Shown: piece after piece, positions 47,830-59,900 of the stretch
How positions within the stretch are numbered: the first letter of the stretch is position 1
Layout: every line of letters starts with the position of its first letter
Translations under genes and position numbers: made by a program
Source of the DNA: Dromaius novaehollandiae
Taxonomy: Eukaryota > Chordata > Aves > Casuariiformes > Dromaiidae
DNA: 64,000 nt
Assembly: GCF_036370855.1 (NCBI RefSeq)
Contig: NC_088099.1
Location: 77,169,218 to 77,233,217, forward strand
Direction: 5' to 3'
Notes under the pieces: generated by a model
Seen by the model: only the letters and a program-made list of their open reading frames with translations
The model's database searches: none
Told to the model about the DNA's origin: nothing

Positions 47830-49560
47830 GCCCCTTGCCCCTTGGCTCCTAATCCCTCCCCGGCTTCGGGGATGTTCGCTGATTATTAGCTCATCTCTTT
47901 CTCTCCCGCTGGTTTTGTTCCCTCCCTGCTCTCGGGCCAAGCTTCTGCGAGGCTGCTTCTCACACTGCTCTGAGCGCCCTAGGGCTCCTCTCCTCCCCCT
48001 GAGCCGGCGGTTACCTAGAGACATTCACTGCGCTTTTAAACATGCAACACCCCTCCGGACTGCAGACGCCTGAGCCAGAAGCACAGAGCCTTAAGGGCTG
48101 TAAATTAGGAGGAAATAACTACCCTTGTCAAAGCTCTTTTCTTCCTCCGTGCACTTTACATTCAGCCCCGAGTGACACCCCTCCCCACCCTGTAATATGA
48201 GGAGGAAACCGTGAAATACTCCATTGTGATTGTGACTTCTTCAGTTGAGTTTCGAAACCTTCATTTACCCGGGAGGGACCGCGAAAGGGGAAGCTCCATT
48301 CAATTAAAAGTTTCAAGCTATATTTCCACCGCTGACTAGCTCGCGATTTTGGGGAACGCTCCGAGCCACAGGACCGCTCCAACAAATATTCAGGAGCTGG
48401 GACGAGTTTCACCTCCGAAGAAACCGTCTGGTCTGCTTCAGTCCATTGTTTTAATGGGGCCTGATTCCAACATACAACAGTCTCCACGGGGGAGAGAAAA
48501 ATAGGGCGAAGAATGTAATCAAGTGAAGTGGGTTGGATAAAAGTTAGCGATTCATTCCTAAACTCTTTTTTTCTGGAAAAAAACATCCAATCCCGACGCA
48601 CCAAATCCCCGACAGAAAACAGCATTTTCCGCCTTCTCTTTGGGAAATTTTCTCGCGTGAAATCCATCGTTTCAAAAATGCAAGTTAAAAAATAGCGTTA
48701 TTAGGTAGCGTTACGAAGGTGATCCACACCTCCGCCTTAGACCTCTGCCTAAGACCTGTCGCAATAATGCAGTCGCGATAACCGCCCCCAATACAACACA
48801 ACCGAGTGCCTGTGCCTTATCGATTCTTTCCAAGAGCGAAACTTCTTTCCCAGCCATTAAGACAATAATGTAAGCGAGACGTTTATACAGCGAGTCAGGC
48901 AGACAGTGCAGTTAAGCCTCTCTGTACTGTAACACACGTGCTGGGTCACTACAGCCTATGATTACAGTTTCTGACCTCCAAAGGGAAAAGTGCAAATTTC
49001 TTAGGAACAGATGCCAGGCAGACGTGCCTAGCAAAGATCCCGTCTCATTTCAATACAATATGCCACATTCCAACAATTACCTCCTTAGCAAGCTCTCCAG
49101 GCTTCCTACGGTCTGTTCTCTCCTAAAGAGAGATTAGATCAACCTGCCCCGCCGTCCCTATTAGACAGCTCTAACTTGTGCAAACAAAACCACCTATTTT
49201 CCAAGCACAGTTAAAGGAAGAAGACAAATTGCTGCCATTCATCACAAGCGCTGTAAACTCCCCGCCGCCGCCGGCAGCATCATTTCCATGACAACAACTA
49301 GCAGAAATACCTTAATACCGGCTGGGGCTTTATTCCACAAACCCAGCTCTCTCGGCTGTGAGGAGCGGCGGCGGTGGTCGTGCTACGCGCATGGGAGGGG
49401 GCAGAGCTGGAAGGGAGGCTCGAATACCGAGCAGCAAATGATCATCCACACGGGAGAAAAAGAGAGGCAAAGTTTCAGCTAGAGCCGCGGCACCTCGGAT
49501 GAGCCACTCCGAGGAGAACCTTCTTCACACAGCATCTACCCAAGCGACACAACTTCTACC
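47830..49560. other. NR4A3 5' region between CpG islands
   Basis: Moderate GC, no CRE cluster and no recognised coding sequence. The 179-codon minus open frame at 48,128-48,667 shows no known domain. The stretch is probably intronic or 5' UTR of NR4A3, depending on promoter use. Confidence 0.5.
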
Positions 49561-49579
49561 AAGTCCAAGCACATCACAT

Positions 49580-49594
49580 TCTCTCCCTCTCTCC

Positions 49595-49625
<31 letters not shown>
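49580..49625. repeat. (CTCTCC)n/(CT)n polypyrimidine tract
   Basis: Purine tract (GA)n on the NR4A3 strand, immediately downstream of a possible first-exon donor (GTATGT, 49639-49634). Confidence 0.9.
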
Positions 49626-49639
49626 GTTCATATACATAC

Positions 49640-50005
49640 TTGATTGCTGTGGAGGTTCCGTCTTTACATCTAGTTTGTAAATGCCTGCTCCCTTAAATGT
49701 GCATGTAGGCGCTGTCCAGCGGCAAAATTGTAAAAAGAAAACCCCAGAGGTTCTTGGCGGCTGCAAATCTGGAGGATGCGTTATCCCGAGTCATGGAAAA
49801 GGATGGCAAAGGCTTGAGAAAGCGGGAGCCCGTTCCCGCTGCTGCTCCTGAGTATCGCGAGCGAGGCGGCGAGGAGCCGCCGCCGCTGCAACGTGCCTTT
49901 GTGTGCGCGGCCGCGCAGAGAGCCCGGTCCCCGGGTCCCCGTGTGCCCGTGCGAGCGCGTGTGCTCCGCGGCGCCGCCAGAGAGGAAGGAGCCTCCTCTC
50001 CGCGC
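49640..50005 (-). other. NR4A3: Candidate NR4A3 first exon below the CRE cluster
   Basis: If transcription starts about 30 bases below the TATA-like GCATAAAT (minus strand, 50041-50034), a GC-rich leader runs down to a CAA|GTATGT donor at 49639. Both ends are inferred; only the donor-like sequence and CREs are directly seen. Confidence 0.3.
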
Positions 50006-50028
50006 TGCTCTCCCGCTCCCTCGCTCTG

Positions 50029-50120
50029 AACGTCATTTATGCGAGAGGAGCCCTAGCGGCCTCTCCATAGAGCGGCTGGAATGCGAAACGTCAATAGTGA
50101 CGCCATGGGAGCCTGACGCT
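50029..50120 (-). promoter_or_regulatory. NR4A3: Proximal CRE cluster, probable NR4A3 promoter
   Basis: Four TGACG-type elements within 92 bases: AACGTCAT 50029-50036, AACGTCAA 50087-50094, TGACGCC 50098-50104 and TGACGCT 50114-50120. The lowest abuts a TATA-like ATTTATGC. Mammalian NOR-1 promoters are known to be CREB-driven through clustered CREs. The site is at the gene-proximal end of the CpG island, which suits a minus-strand start near 50.0 kb. Confidence 0.65.
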
Positions 50121-51175
50121 ACTGACCCCCCCCCCCCGCCCCAGTGTGCGCGGCGCTCCCGCCGCACCGCGCCGCGCAGCAGCGCGCGGGCGAGCCGACC
50201 GACCCGCGCAGCACCGCCGCCGGGAGCGGAGCGAGACGGCCGTCCGGCGGCCGCGGGAGCCTGGCGAGTTACTCCCAGGCAGACTAACAAAAAATAATAA
50301 GTAGAGCGATCGCGTTGCCATGTCGGTTTGCAACCGCGGCGACACTTTACTGGCCTGGCTCGAGGGGAAAAGAGCTGTGGCTGGCCAATCAGTGGCGTTT
50401 TCAGGAGGAATTATTAAAGGTTCTTTCCTTTTTATTTTCTTTTTCAACTTTTCAGTGCGCAGTAGCAAAAGGCAGGTTGTGGGAGGCCGGGCTGTGAGCG
50501 GGCGTCTGGGAGAGCTGCTCTGAGGAACTCCCGGTTCCGGGTGTCTGCCTGGGACATCCGAGTCTGCGGCACTTGAGCCCTCAGCTGCCTCAGCGTGCAG
50601 CAAGTGACCGCCGCTTTGCTCGCTGTTGTGTTTACTTCCGTTGTTTGCAGTAGGGGCGTTTGCTATCGCTGCTGTTACTACATTGTGCTTGTGGGGAGCA
50701 CCGTTCGCACGGATCGAAGCGGATTCACCACGAGCCGCGTGCGCACACAGCAACGCGGAGGAGCCCTGGCCGCTGACGCACGGCCGGGGAATGGACAGCG
50801 CTGGCACTTTCGCTTTGTGGAGCCTCGCTCCACGGCCCCGCCACGGCAGCGCTGCCAGCCTCGCACCGGGGCGAGGAGCCGCCGACGGGCGGAGGGGCTC
50901 GGGACTGCCCCGGGCGCCGACGGGCTCAGCGACTCGGCGGGGCAAAGCGGTGCGGGCGGAGCGCTACGGCCCCCACCGCCCCGCCGAGCGCGGCTCACGC
51001 CGGTCACTCGCAGGCACTCCACCGCGGCCGCGCGAGCCCCCGCTCCCCCCTCCCGGCTGCCGCCGCTGCCGCGGCCGGGCCCGAGGCGGCCGGGCCTCCC
51101 GGGGTACCCGGCCCCGCCAGGCCCACGGCTCCATCCGCCTCTCCCCGCCCGGCCACCGCCGGCCCCTCGCCGAGC

Positions 51176-51298
51176 TACGTCACGGCGGAACGCCGGCCTC
51201 GTGCCGCCGCGGCCAATCCACGCACAGGACGCGCCGGGCCCCGGGCCAGGGGGCGGGGCCCGACGGGCTGACGCACGACAGGCGCGTAATTGACGCAA
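51176..51298 (-). promoter_or_regulatory. Second CRE group
   Basis: TACGTCAC at 51176-51183, TGACGCAC at 51269-51276 and TGACGCAA at 51291-51298, with a GC box (gggggcgggg) just below 51260. The 11-mer gctgacgcacg here also occurs in the distal promoter at 60988-60998. Confidence 0.6.
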
Positions 51299-51420
51299 GC
51301 GGCATTGCTAAATTTAGCCGCTGGCCCTGCGCGAGGCGATGGGGATCGCGCGGGGGAGGGGGCGGAGCTGCAGCCGCAGCCCATTGAGCGGCGGCGGCGG
51401 GGCGGGGCGGGCACGCGGGG

Positions 51421-51485
51421 CTATTTTTGGGCCCCCTGATTGTGATCCGGCCAAACCAAATATAGACGCGGGCGGGTATTTATAG
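51421..51485 (-). promoter_or_regulatory. NR4A3: TATA box with CArG/MEF2-like sites
   Basis: On the minus strand CTATAAATA (51485-51477) is a canonical TATA box, which would place a start near 51,450. Two further A/T cores, CCAAATATAG (51456-51465) and CTATTTTTGG (51421-51430), each differ by one base from the SRF CArG consensus. The TATA element is itself one base from a MEF2 site. Confidence 0.55.
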
Positions 51486-51604
51486 CACCCGCGAGTCCCA
51501 TTGTCACGGGGCCGCGCCCCCGGCCGCGCGCCGCTTCCTCTGCGCGGGGGGCGGAGCGCCGCGCACCGCCGCGCCGCGGGGAGCGGGGGGGGGGCCTGCC
51601 TGCA

Positions 51605-51639
51605 GGCCGGCCCGGCCCGGCCCGGCCCGGCCCGGCCCG
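51605..51639. repeat. (CCCGG)n tandem repeat
   Basis: Seven head-to-tail GGCCC/CCCGG units in the CpG island. Confidence 0.85.
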
Positions 51640-52030
51640 CAGTGCCGTCCGCTCCCCGGCTGCAGCCGCGGCCGCTCCGGTGCTGCCTGCGCGCCGCCCT
51701 GTTCCTCTCCTCCTCTCGCCGCACCGGTGTTACCTGCCGGAGCGGAGCGGAGCCGCCGCGGAGAGGGGCAGCGGCCCCCGGCTGCTGGTGCCCGCGCCCC
51801 CCGCCTTCCCCACCGCGCAGCCCGCCGCGGGGTGATTCCCTCGCTCGGGAATGTGCCGCCTTTTCCCCTTTCCCTGCAAACCACTCGGCATTCCTGAGCG
51901 GCGGCCAAACGCCCGCTCGCCCGAGTGGGAGAGGGGGCGAGCGGGCTGGGACGCGCCCCCCCCCCCCCCTCCCCGGCCAGGGACACGCGTGGGAGCACGG
52001 GGTGTTTCCGCGGCGGGGATACCCCCTGCC

Positions 52031-52038
52031 TGACGTCA
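52031..52038. promoter_or_regulatory. Full palindromic CRE (TGACGTCA)
   Basis: Perfect consensus CREB site inside the NR4A3 CpG island, about 550 bases upstream of the minus-strand TATA box. Confidence 0.65.
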
Positions 52039-53599
52039 CGGAGCGGAGCAGGGGCGGCGGCGGGCGCGCATAGCGCAGCGGTGACCTCATGGCAGCAGCG
52101 GCGGCTGGCTGGGAGTCCCCCCCCGGCTGTTGAGTAAGCGCCGGGAGAAGTGAAAATGCCATGACGGGCCGGTGCGCTCGTCCCCGGCGGTGACACGCCG
52201 CGCGGAGGGAGATTCCCTTTGATGCCGCTCCCGCCGTGGGCGGCTCAGGGCAGAGGCGCAGGGCAACACTTTCCGCCCGCCGCTCACCCCGGGAACCGGC
52301 CCTGATAAAAATACTCCGCTTTCCATGCTGTCATTTCTTCTTTTCATCGCTGCGTGTCTGCTGGGAAAGGGGCTGAGGAGCACGGCCGGCGCCCGGGCAG
52401 CCCCGCACCCACCGGCCCCGGCCCGCCCGCGGCTCGCCCCCTCGGGGAAGTACCCCCGAGGTATTAAGTAACACCAGCAACCCATACTCACAGGCCTGCA
52501 CCGACTGTATTTGCAAGCAGCCTCGAAAATGACGGTACTAGAAGGAAGGTCATAGAATCGGCCCCGCTGTATTCCCGCCCCCCCGCCCCCGTTACTCTTT
52601 CGCGGCGCGGTGCGACTTAATTGCTCCCCCGAGCTGCTCCCGTCTCCCACGGTGTGAATATGTCGTTATACAAGACGGCTAAAAAAAACCCCTCAAATCC
52701 CAAACCAGAAGCAAGGCTGTTTTAGAAGTCTTTAAAATAATCCTTGAGATGCTATTTAAAGAAGCGTTATGTAGCAAACTCGATACTTGGAGAAAATGGT
52801 TAGAAAGTGTCACTGAGAGCACTAAGGCCTTCAGGGTGTTGTGCCTGTTCTTGGGGAGCTGCACAGGGCTCGGGGATCCAAGAGGCAGCCCTTTCCTCTG
52901 GGTGAGCGTGACCGCGATTATTTTGCAGCGAATTGTTAAATGAGAGATCGCTATGTGCCACGTGCTTCTGAGCCGGCAAAAAGGAAGTTCTTCGTGCAAG
53001 GAGCTCCCAAGCCAAGTGTAGACACTGAGGTGGTGGCAGTAAGGGGATAGGAACAACACAAGACAAATTATATAACACATGTGTACACATCAGCTTGATT
53101 GACTGTGAGCAGCAGTACAGAAATGAGGGCCGTAAGGATGTTGTTGCTGGGGCTTTGTGGCTCACTCAGGATAAAAACTAAGCGCTGGAGTCTCTGTGTT
53201 GGAACGAGGGGATGAAGCCTGTGAAAATCTGGGGGAAGTCTTGGGAGAAGTAAAGGCCAAAGTAAAGGCCAGAGCTAGGGAAACTGCAGGTGGCTCGGAA
53301 TTGCACAGGGAATAAACAACGTGGAGAGGGTGAGGGGTTCACTTCCGGTTCCCATGCATGCATCTGTATTGATGGTCAAATAACTAAATGATAAACTCTT
53401 CATCAGAATTTGCAGTTGCCTTCTTCAAGACCAGAGCTTGTGAATTCCAGGCCAGTCCTCCGGCCACAGCTTTCTGGGGTCAATAAAAACGTCATTGTTT
53501 TTAGGTACTTACTGCAGAACTTAAATACCTAAATCAAAAATTGTATTCCAGAAATCCTGTCCAGCTGCCATCTCTCTGGAGACACCTAAATTCAACAGT

Positions 53600-53665
53600 G
53601 CCATAGAGATGCTGTTTGGAAGGTCATCTTATCTAACCTCCTGCTCAAAGAGTATCCCCCCTGTA
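53600..53665 (-). mobile_element. Probable CR1 LINE 3' fragment
   Basis: The stretch with tttggaaggtcatcttatct followed by aacctcctgctcaaag resembles the reverse complement of the 3'-terminal region of avian CR1 elements (ggaaggtcatctagtccaac-type sequence). It is short and diverged, so limits are approximate. Confidence 0.45.
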
Positions 53666-55878
53666 TTACCTACAAATGTCCGTATCTTTCTCCAGGATGT
53701 AGAAAACAGCTGTTTCGCTGCCTAAATGCTTTCTTCTAGGAATATCCCAAAAGAGAAGTCTGCTGCTGCACCCTAATAACACCATAACTTGGTAATTTCA
53801 GCACTTGCATGGAAAATAGGACATCTGGATTCAAATTTTCTCTGTCTGGGGTAGGGAGATAAAGGTAGGGAAGAGGACAGTCCACCTACATTCTCCACCT
53901 CCCGGGAGACTGTTGTAATCCCTGGATCATTCTGGGTGGCATCTCACTCATCCTTTTGAAGTGGTGTAACCACTTTCAGGCTTGTATGCAAGCACTGCAA
54001 TGGCTTCAGGCCATCTGTTGGCACGAAGGGACTCTGTGTATCCACTCCTGCTCCAAGGATGGCATGTGTATTTTATGTTAAACTTTTACGGTATAAAATA
54101 CTGTCACGGCCTTAAGCGAACTTAATTTCTTGCCCAATTAATTCCTTCTACCAAGCATGGTCTCTATAGTAAAGGTTTCCTTTCCCCTCCATGCCTTCCC
54201 TAATAGTCAGTAGCCTGGTGCTTAGGCCATTCTCTTGGATAATGGTGAATGCGGACTTGAGTCTCTTTAAACAGAGAAAGGAAGGGAATGTCAGATTTTC
54301 TGTTTTGTACCAAATGTTGTAACTGGCAAACTATTGTGCCAACAGAAGGTAGCACCCATCTTCTTCTGGCTGTGTCTTTAAAAAAAAGCTTGTAGATGAC
54401 CATCCTCAAGAAAGTGTTCTAATACCCTAACCTTGCGCTGGCAAGAAGTAATTCCCTGCAGTCCTAAGCTATGTATGCTTTTTCCCAGAGGGGTGGGATT
54501 TTACATGTGGCCCTGTCGACTTGCTGAAGGTAGACTGTTCTTTGCCTTTTCTCTTCCTGAAAGTAGGCGAAGAGTTAGATGATGAGTTTGGGTTTCTGGA
54601 TTCCTTTCTGGGGATGGGGCATTAAGGAAAACATTACAGTTTATAATTTTGTCACGTAAAATCTGTGTTGGATTTAGGTTTGAGACCGAATCCTACCCTT
54701 CATTTCATTCAGAGAATAAATGTAAAAACTTCTAGTGTTGATAAAGGTGAAAAAAGTCTTGAAAACAGGATGTGATACTGGTCAAAATGATGCCTAGAGG
54801 AATCTGGACAGCCTGGAACAATAGCTCTGGCTTTGCCTGCTTTTTTGGTTCAGCCCACGAGTTTCAACATGTGAGATAGATAGTTTTAGAATACGTGGTA
54901 TTCAGAATCCCTAACTTATCACCGTTGTATTTTCGAACTGAAAGAGGAACTCATTCAACTTTCTTTGATTCTCCCAGTAGGAATGACAGGCACCCTTGTC
55001 ATGCAGGGGTTACAATGGGGAAGAGAGAAAACCTAGCTTAGTCTTTGACGTTGCATTTGGCAAAGTACCTTCTGCCAAAATTAAGTCCCAGTCTTGACTA
55101 AACAAAATCCCAGTCTAATCTAGCCTGCTGTCATACTTTTACATTCAAAAGTTTATGTTTTCTTTTCCCAATTTTCCCCCCCAAAAAAGTGGTTGAATGG
55201 TTGATGCTCAGATTATCCAAATAACTGCCATTGGACTGAGGCCATACATAGGAAATTTCTGCCAGAAAGGAAGAAAATTTTGAGAAGGATTCAAATGATT
55301 CAAACCAAGGCTTTTATGAATGCTAGAAATATGTTCAGTATGCTTTGTCCACAATAACTCTGTTTTCCCAGGCAGAAGCTCCACCAACTGGTGGAATTGC
55401 CCTGGAATTCTGTGATACCACAGATGGGCAGGCTTGAATACTCCTGAACTGACTCAGGCTGATCACTTTGCCTGGCTTGTAAGACAATAGACAATTCTTT
55501 CTTGCTTGTGGCGATCCAAAATTAAAGAAGATTGCATATTAAGCAAAGGAGCAACTCCCTTTCAAACAAACCCACAGACCAAACTGTGATCATATTAAGT
55601 GAAGGGGCTATTGAGAATATAATTCCTGCTGCCCACGTGAGAGCTGATTAGGAATGCTAGAAGCCCAGGCCAGACAAGGTTCAGTCATGCAAGCATATCA
55701 GATTATTAAAAAAGGAGATGAAGAAACGTTCAGAAGGATCTTAATTTAAGTACATTAATTATGTAATAACAAAGCAGTTTTAAACTGGATTTATCATGGA
55801 TACTCATGAAATACGTTTAGCATAGGCCTCAGTTTTTTCAGAGGGATGATCTGATTTGACTGTGTTCACTTACAGAAA

Positions 55879-55902
55879 AGAGAGAGAGAGAGAGAGAGAG
55901 AG
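55879..55902. repeat. (AG)n microsatellite
   Basis: About twelve AG units. Confidence 0.9.
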
Positions 55903-56334
55903 GCTCGAGCCCATCTTCTTCTGGCCAAAGGCCTTGAAAAGACTAATGTTTATCAGAGAGAGCTGGATTTTAATGAAAGATCAAAGCCATGGTACTGCTG
56001 TATAAACCCAAAAGGTTAATACTTTTTTCTCTACCTTACACTTAATAAAATAACAACCGTTATCATTATTATTTTATAAGTCCTTTCCCCATTGCTTCCT
56101 CTTGAGCCTTTTGTTTCTAAATTTAATTCTTGACTAAACTGCCAATCTCTAATCCCGAGAAGAGGGCTCTCTACTTACCACACAAGGTATTACACAAATG
56201 TAACTTTATCATTGTAAGGAAAATGATCATTTTTACCAGATAATAACTTAGGCTTGTTCATCAGGCATTGCCTTTGTGGCAAACTAATACCTCTGTTCAT
56301 CTTGACAAGGGACAGCTTCTCGAAAGCATCAACT

Positions 56335-56355
56335 ATTTATTTATTTATTTATTTT
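56335..56355. repeat. (TTTA)n microsatellite
   Basis: About five TTTA units in AT-rich sequence. Confidence 0.88.
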
Positions 56356-59219
56356 TGCTAACATCTTTCTCTGAGTAGAACCTTTTAAGTTCCATCTACT
56401 CTTATTATGTTCTCTTCCCAGTTACCATGTCCATTTACTTGCAGTGATGTCTAAATCCTTCCCATTTACGTGTTGCCTAGCATTGTGTCTCATTTACTGT
56501 CCCTTCCACCTTTTTTTGTATTGATTGTATTTTCTTTCTTTTCTAGTATTTCCCCGCCGGTTTCTCTCTCTTCTCACTATCATTTTTAGTTACCTGAACT
56601 ACCCATTCCTAAGAGTGAGCAGTCCACAGTTTCTTAGTCTGGGACAGGATTAAAGGCTCCAGATGAAGAGAGTGGGAGATTTCAGCTTCCAAGACAAGGA
56701 AGTGTCCAAGCTTTGTTTCTTGCTCTGCCTCTATCCTGGCTTGTGCCTTGGCACAAGTCATTTTACCTCTGTCTACTTTGCTTCCACATCTGTAAAATTA
56801 CAGTTGGGGACTTAGGAAATAAAGCTGCATAACTTAAAACTAAGTACTGTTATTGTTTATGTTTTACTAATACACAAGGCCTCAGACATCTCTGTTGCAA
56901 CTATTCTTTTTTTTTCTTATATAAATAAATGAATAATGAATCTAAGCACATCTGGGCTGTTTCTTTCAAGGTTGTCACAGCTTAATGACCAAAAATAGGC
57001 TCTTGCATCATGCCATAGGCTAAGGGAGTTAGGTTTCTTCAGGTTTCTTCAGTCTTAGGACTTCATCAGGTTTCTTCAGTTATGACTAAAACTTCTGGTG
57101 CCTCTGAATCAGCTGAGATATACTGTAAAAGTGAGCTGATGAATCTTTTTTTTTTTTTCACTGCATTGTATATGAAAGATCAGACCACAGTGTTTGCACT
57201 CCAGGCCTGCGCTTACGGCCCCAGCTCCTGGAGCAGACTGGTGAGGTCAGTCTAGTCTTTGGCGTTGTGAAAACAATCTCAAAATCCAAACTGGAGTGAA
57301 ACTGGCCAGTCAGGCTGCCCAAGGTCATAGTAGGCTGAAAATGTCATATCTGGACTTGAGTTATGTACACTTCTCTGCGCAGTCCTGTGAAGATGATGAG
57401 AGGGAACAGTGCCAAAACAAACTTAAAGCAAGAGGAGCAAAGTGCACTAGGCAGAGGTGTGCCTGCTGTTGGACCAGCCTATGGAAGCTGGGCAGTTCCT
57501 CCTCTGCTAAAGAGGAGCCTGCTGCTGTCCTGACAGTCTATTTTGAAAGTCTAACTGAAAGAGAAGATGAATTCCTGAGTTTGTTCCCTCTCATTTCAAG
57601 GAGGCAAGAAACTTGACCATGTCATCTAACCATAGCTGCACACTATCCAGGACTCAAATACTTAGGACTTTAGGTTGAGTGCTATGTGAGACAGCCATGC
57701 AGTCTGAATAGCGAAATTTTGAAACATCAGAAATGAAAGTCAAATCCATCTAAATACAGCTTTAAAAAACAAACATTTCTGTTTCCCAGGCATCTAGAAC
57801 AGTAATTATATGAAGGCTGCATGTCTTAATGATAGAGAAGAGGTAACTGGCTGAGGAAATAGCCTCCATGTCACTTCTGCTTGCTTAAATTATGCTCCCT
57901 TCAGTGTTCAAGCTTTCCAGAGGCAAACAGGAAGCACCACAGTGGAACTGAAAAGCAACTGATCTGCTAAGAGTTGTAGCACCTATGTGCTTTCAATGCA
58001 AAAATACAAAGTAACAAAGTCATAATAGATTCTCTCTAATTTCTGTGACTCTTTGAAAGAAAAGACAGAAAAATGTATTTGCAAAGACTATTTAAAGTGA
58101 GCATAGTTTTGGCTGATGGATTTGCCATACTCTACCTCACATGAAGGGAATGGAACATGGTGCAGCATCGTTGAGCAATCTTCTATTTTTTTCTATGCTT
58201 TTTTGCATTTTATAAGAAATTTGTAGGAGGAGATAAGGCAAAAGCTTTGTCATGCTGCAGGTGAAACTGAACAACAATATAACTCCGGTGTTTTCAGCCT
58301 ACCAAAATTTCCCACTGATCATTCCACACATTTATGGTTCCATGAAAGGAAAAAAAATGCTTCCTGCCATCTGTTCTGAATTAGATGTATTTTCCTATTT
58401 ATTCCCTGCTTTATTGTTTTTGTTGTCATGAAACAGTAACTTACATTTACAGTACTTGTACCTTTAAGAGTTTAGGTAATTAACTTCATGTTTCATACTA
58501 CTTTTCTTAATTTAAGACAAAGAAGGTGCCCTGTTTTCAGTACATACATAATAGCAGCAAGCTGTACCTTTTTATCACTCATTCTACCTTCTCCTGGCAT
58601 GGTATTTTCTTTCTAACGATAACAACTGAATGCAATATCCTAAACAGGCTTTTATTAAAAATTATGTAATTTCACGACCACTTCCTTTCTAGCTATCCAA
58701 TTAGCTTTTAAATTGATTCTCTGTATTACAACCATTTCTAGAGGGCTCCACATTACCTGCAGATTTCTTATAACATCTTCACCAGCATACTTCATTAAAT
58801 TCCATTAATTTTTCATTTGTGTTGATAAGCATGCAAAGAATGCACTGTTTTTAGATTTTTCAACTTTTATCAGCTGAGCTGCTACAGGTTCAGCAGCTAC
58901 AAAGTGAAAACTGTTTGTTTCTGTTTCCTACATCATGCATCACTAGTGCTCAAATACAACAAAGATTAAGTAACTAATTACTACTAAGTAACCAGCATCA
59001 GAATGTCGAGTATGACAATGTGGTTTAAACTCTTTTCCCCAGCTCACTGTAGATCTTTCCAAGGAACGGTTTATTTCTCATTTTCTGTATGGCTTGTCAA
59101 CAACACAGTGCTTAACCATGGAAAGGAAGAGTTTGTCTGCAGAAGGCTGAAGACGACTCCAGGCCTATCCAACTTCCACTGACTAAAGTTCAGAATAAAA
59201 CACGCTACTGAGCTCAGGG

Positions 59220-59900
59220 TAACCAGCACGTGGCAGAGCGCTGCCGTGCCGGGGGCACGCCGCTGCCGGCCGGGCCGGGCCGCGCGCCGGCGAGCCTGGG
59301 GCGGCCGGGGAGGGCAGGCAGGCCGGTCACCGGGCCTCCACCCGCCGGTTGGCCCCGCGACACGCGCCGTTCGAGGCGCTGCCGACCCCGGCGCGGGGGG
59401 AGGCGCGCCCGGCAGCAGCGGGGCGGGGGGTGACGCCCGCCCCGCGGCGGTCACGGGGCGCGCGGCTGCACGAGGCGCCGCGTCCCGTGACGGCCGCCGC
59501 GACTTGGCCCGGGGCGGCGCGGCGCGGCCGCGCAGCTGAGCGGCGCGTGACGGCGCGGGGGCGCCAGCAGGTGCCGGGCGCGGGGCGGCCGCTGCCGAGC
59601 GGGACACCCGGGGCGGGGCGCATCCCGGAGCGGGGGCACCCCGGGGCAGCGGCCAGCGCTTCGCCGCCGCGCCAGGCGGCTCTTCCAGGGCGCTGCCTCG
59701 CCCCGCCGCCGCCGCCGCTTTGCCATTTAAGGGGCTGCGGCGGAGCCGCGGCGGACGAGGCCATGCACTGCCCGGCTGCCCCGCGCGCGCCCGGAAAGCG
59801 CGCGTGGACATCGCGCGCCCGGGAGCCGAGCGGAGGCGGGCTCCGAGCCCCGGGAGGGTTCAGCCCCGAAGAGATTTCCTCGGGACGGAAAGGCCCCTTC
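59220..59900. promoter_or_regulatory. Distal CpG island with CArG box and TGACG sites
   Basis: Sharp switch from AT-rich to CpG-dense DNA. It contains TGACG half-CREs near 59,430, 59,488 and 59,547 (plus GTCAC near 59,451) and a perfect SRF CArG box CCATTTAAGG at 59723-59732. It lies about 8 kb upstream of the NR4A3 island. It could be a distal NR4A3 promoter/enhancer or the promoter of an unknown transcript. The 246-codon minus frame (59,071-59,811) and its overlaps are GC-driven. Confidence 0.65.
59723..59732. promoter_or_regulatory. Perfect CArG box (SRF site)
   Basis: CCATTTAAGG matches CC(A/T)6GG exactly, set in CpG-dense DNA where A/T-rich decamers are otherwise rare. Confidence 0.6.

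Larger units (their letters stand above)
46400..47830. promoter_or_regulatory. CpG island over the candidate 5' exon
   Basis: Dense CpG and GC-rich sequence, flanked by AT-rich DNA on both sides, with an 18-base G run at 47349-47366. The long open frames on both strands here (up to 286 codons) are arginine/proline/glycine-rich and overlap in several frames at once, as expected when GC content removes stop codons. No gene is called from them. Confidence 0.75.
49740..52620. promoter_or_regulatory. NR4A3: Main NR4A3 CpG-island promoter region
   Basis: About 2.9 kb of CpG-dense DNA with many GC boxes, three separate groups of CRE-like sites, a minus-strand TATA box and a (CCCGG)n run. Its length and several core-promoter-like sites suggest more than one start site. 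The overlapping long open frames here are compositional artefacts. Confidence 0.8.
52650..59220. other. AT-rich upstream intergenic DNA
   Basis: No gene recognised. It holds a probable CR1 scrap at 53,600-53,665, an (AG)n run at 55879-55902, a (TTTA)n run at 56335-56355 and a short T run near 57,145. The 106-codon plus frame at 57,296-57,616 has no recognisable similarity. Confidence 0.7.

Noticed and set aside
46327..47889. Long overlapping open frames (up to 286 codons) in the CpG island
   Set aside because: Arg/Pro/Gly/Ala-rich and open on both strands in several frames at once; a consequence of few stop codons in GC-rich DNA.
50091..52196. Open frames of 190-284 codons around the NR4A3 promoter
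   Set aside because: Same compositional artefact; no domain and overlapping frames on both strands.
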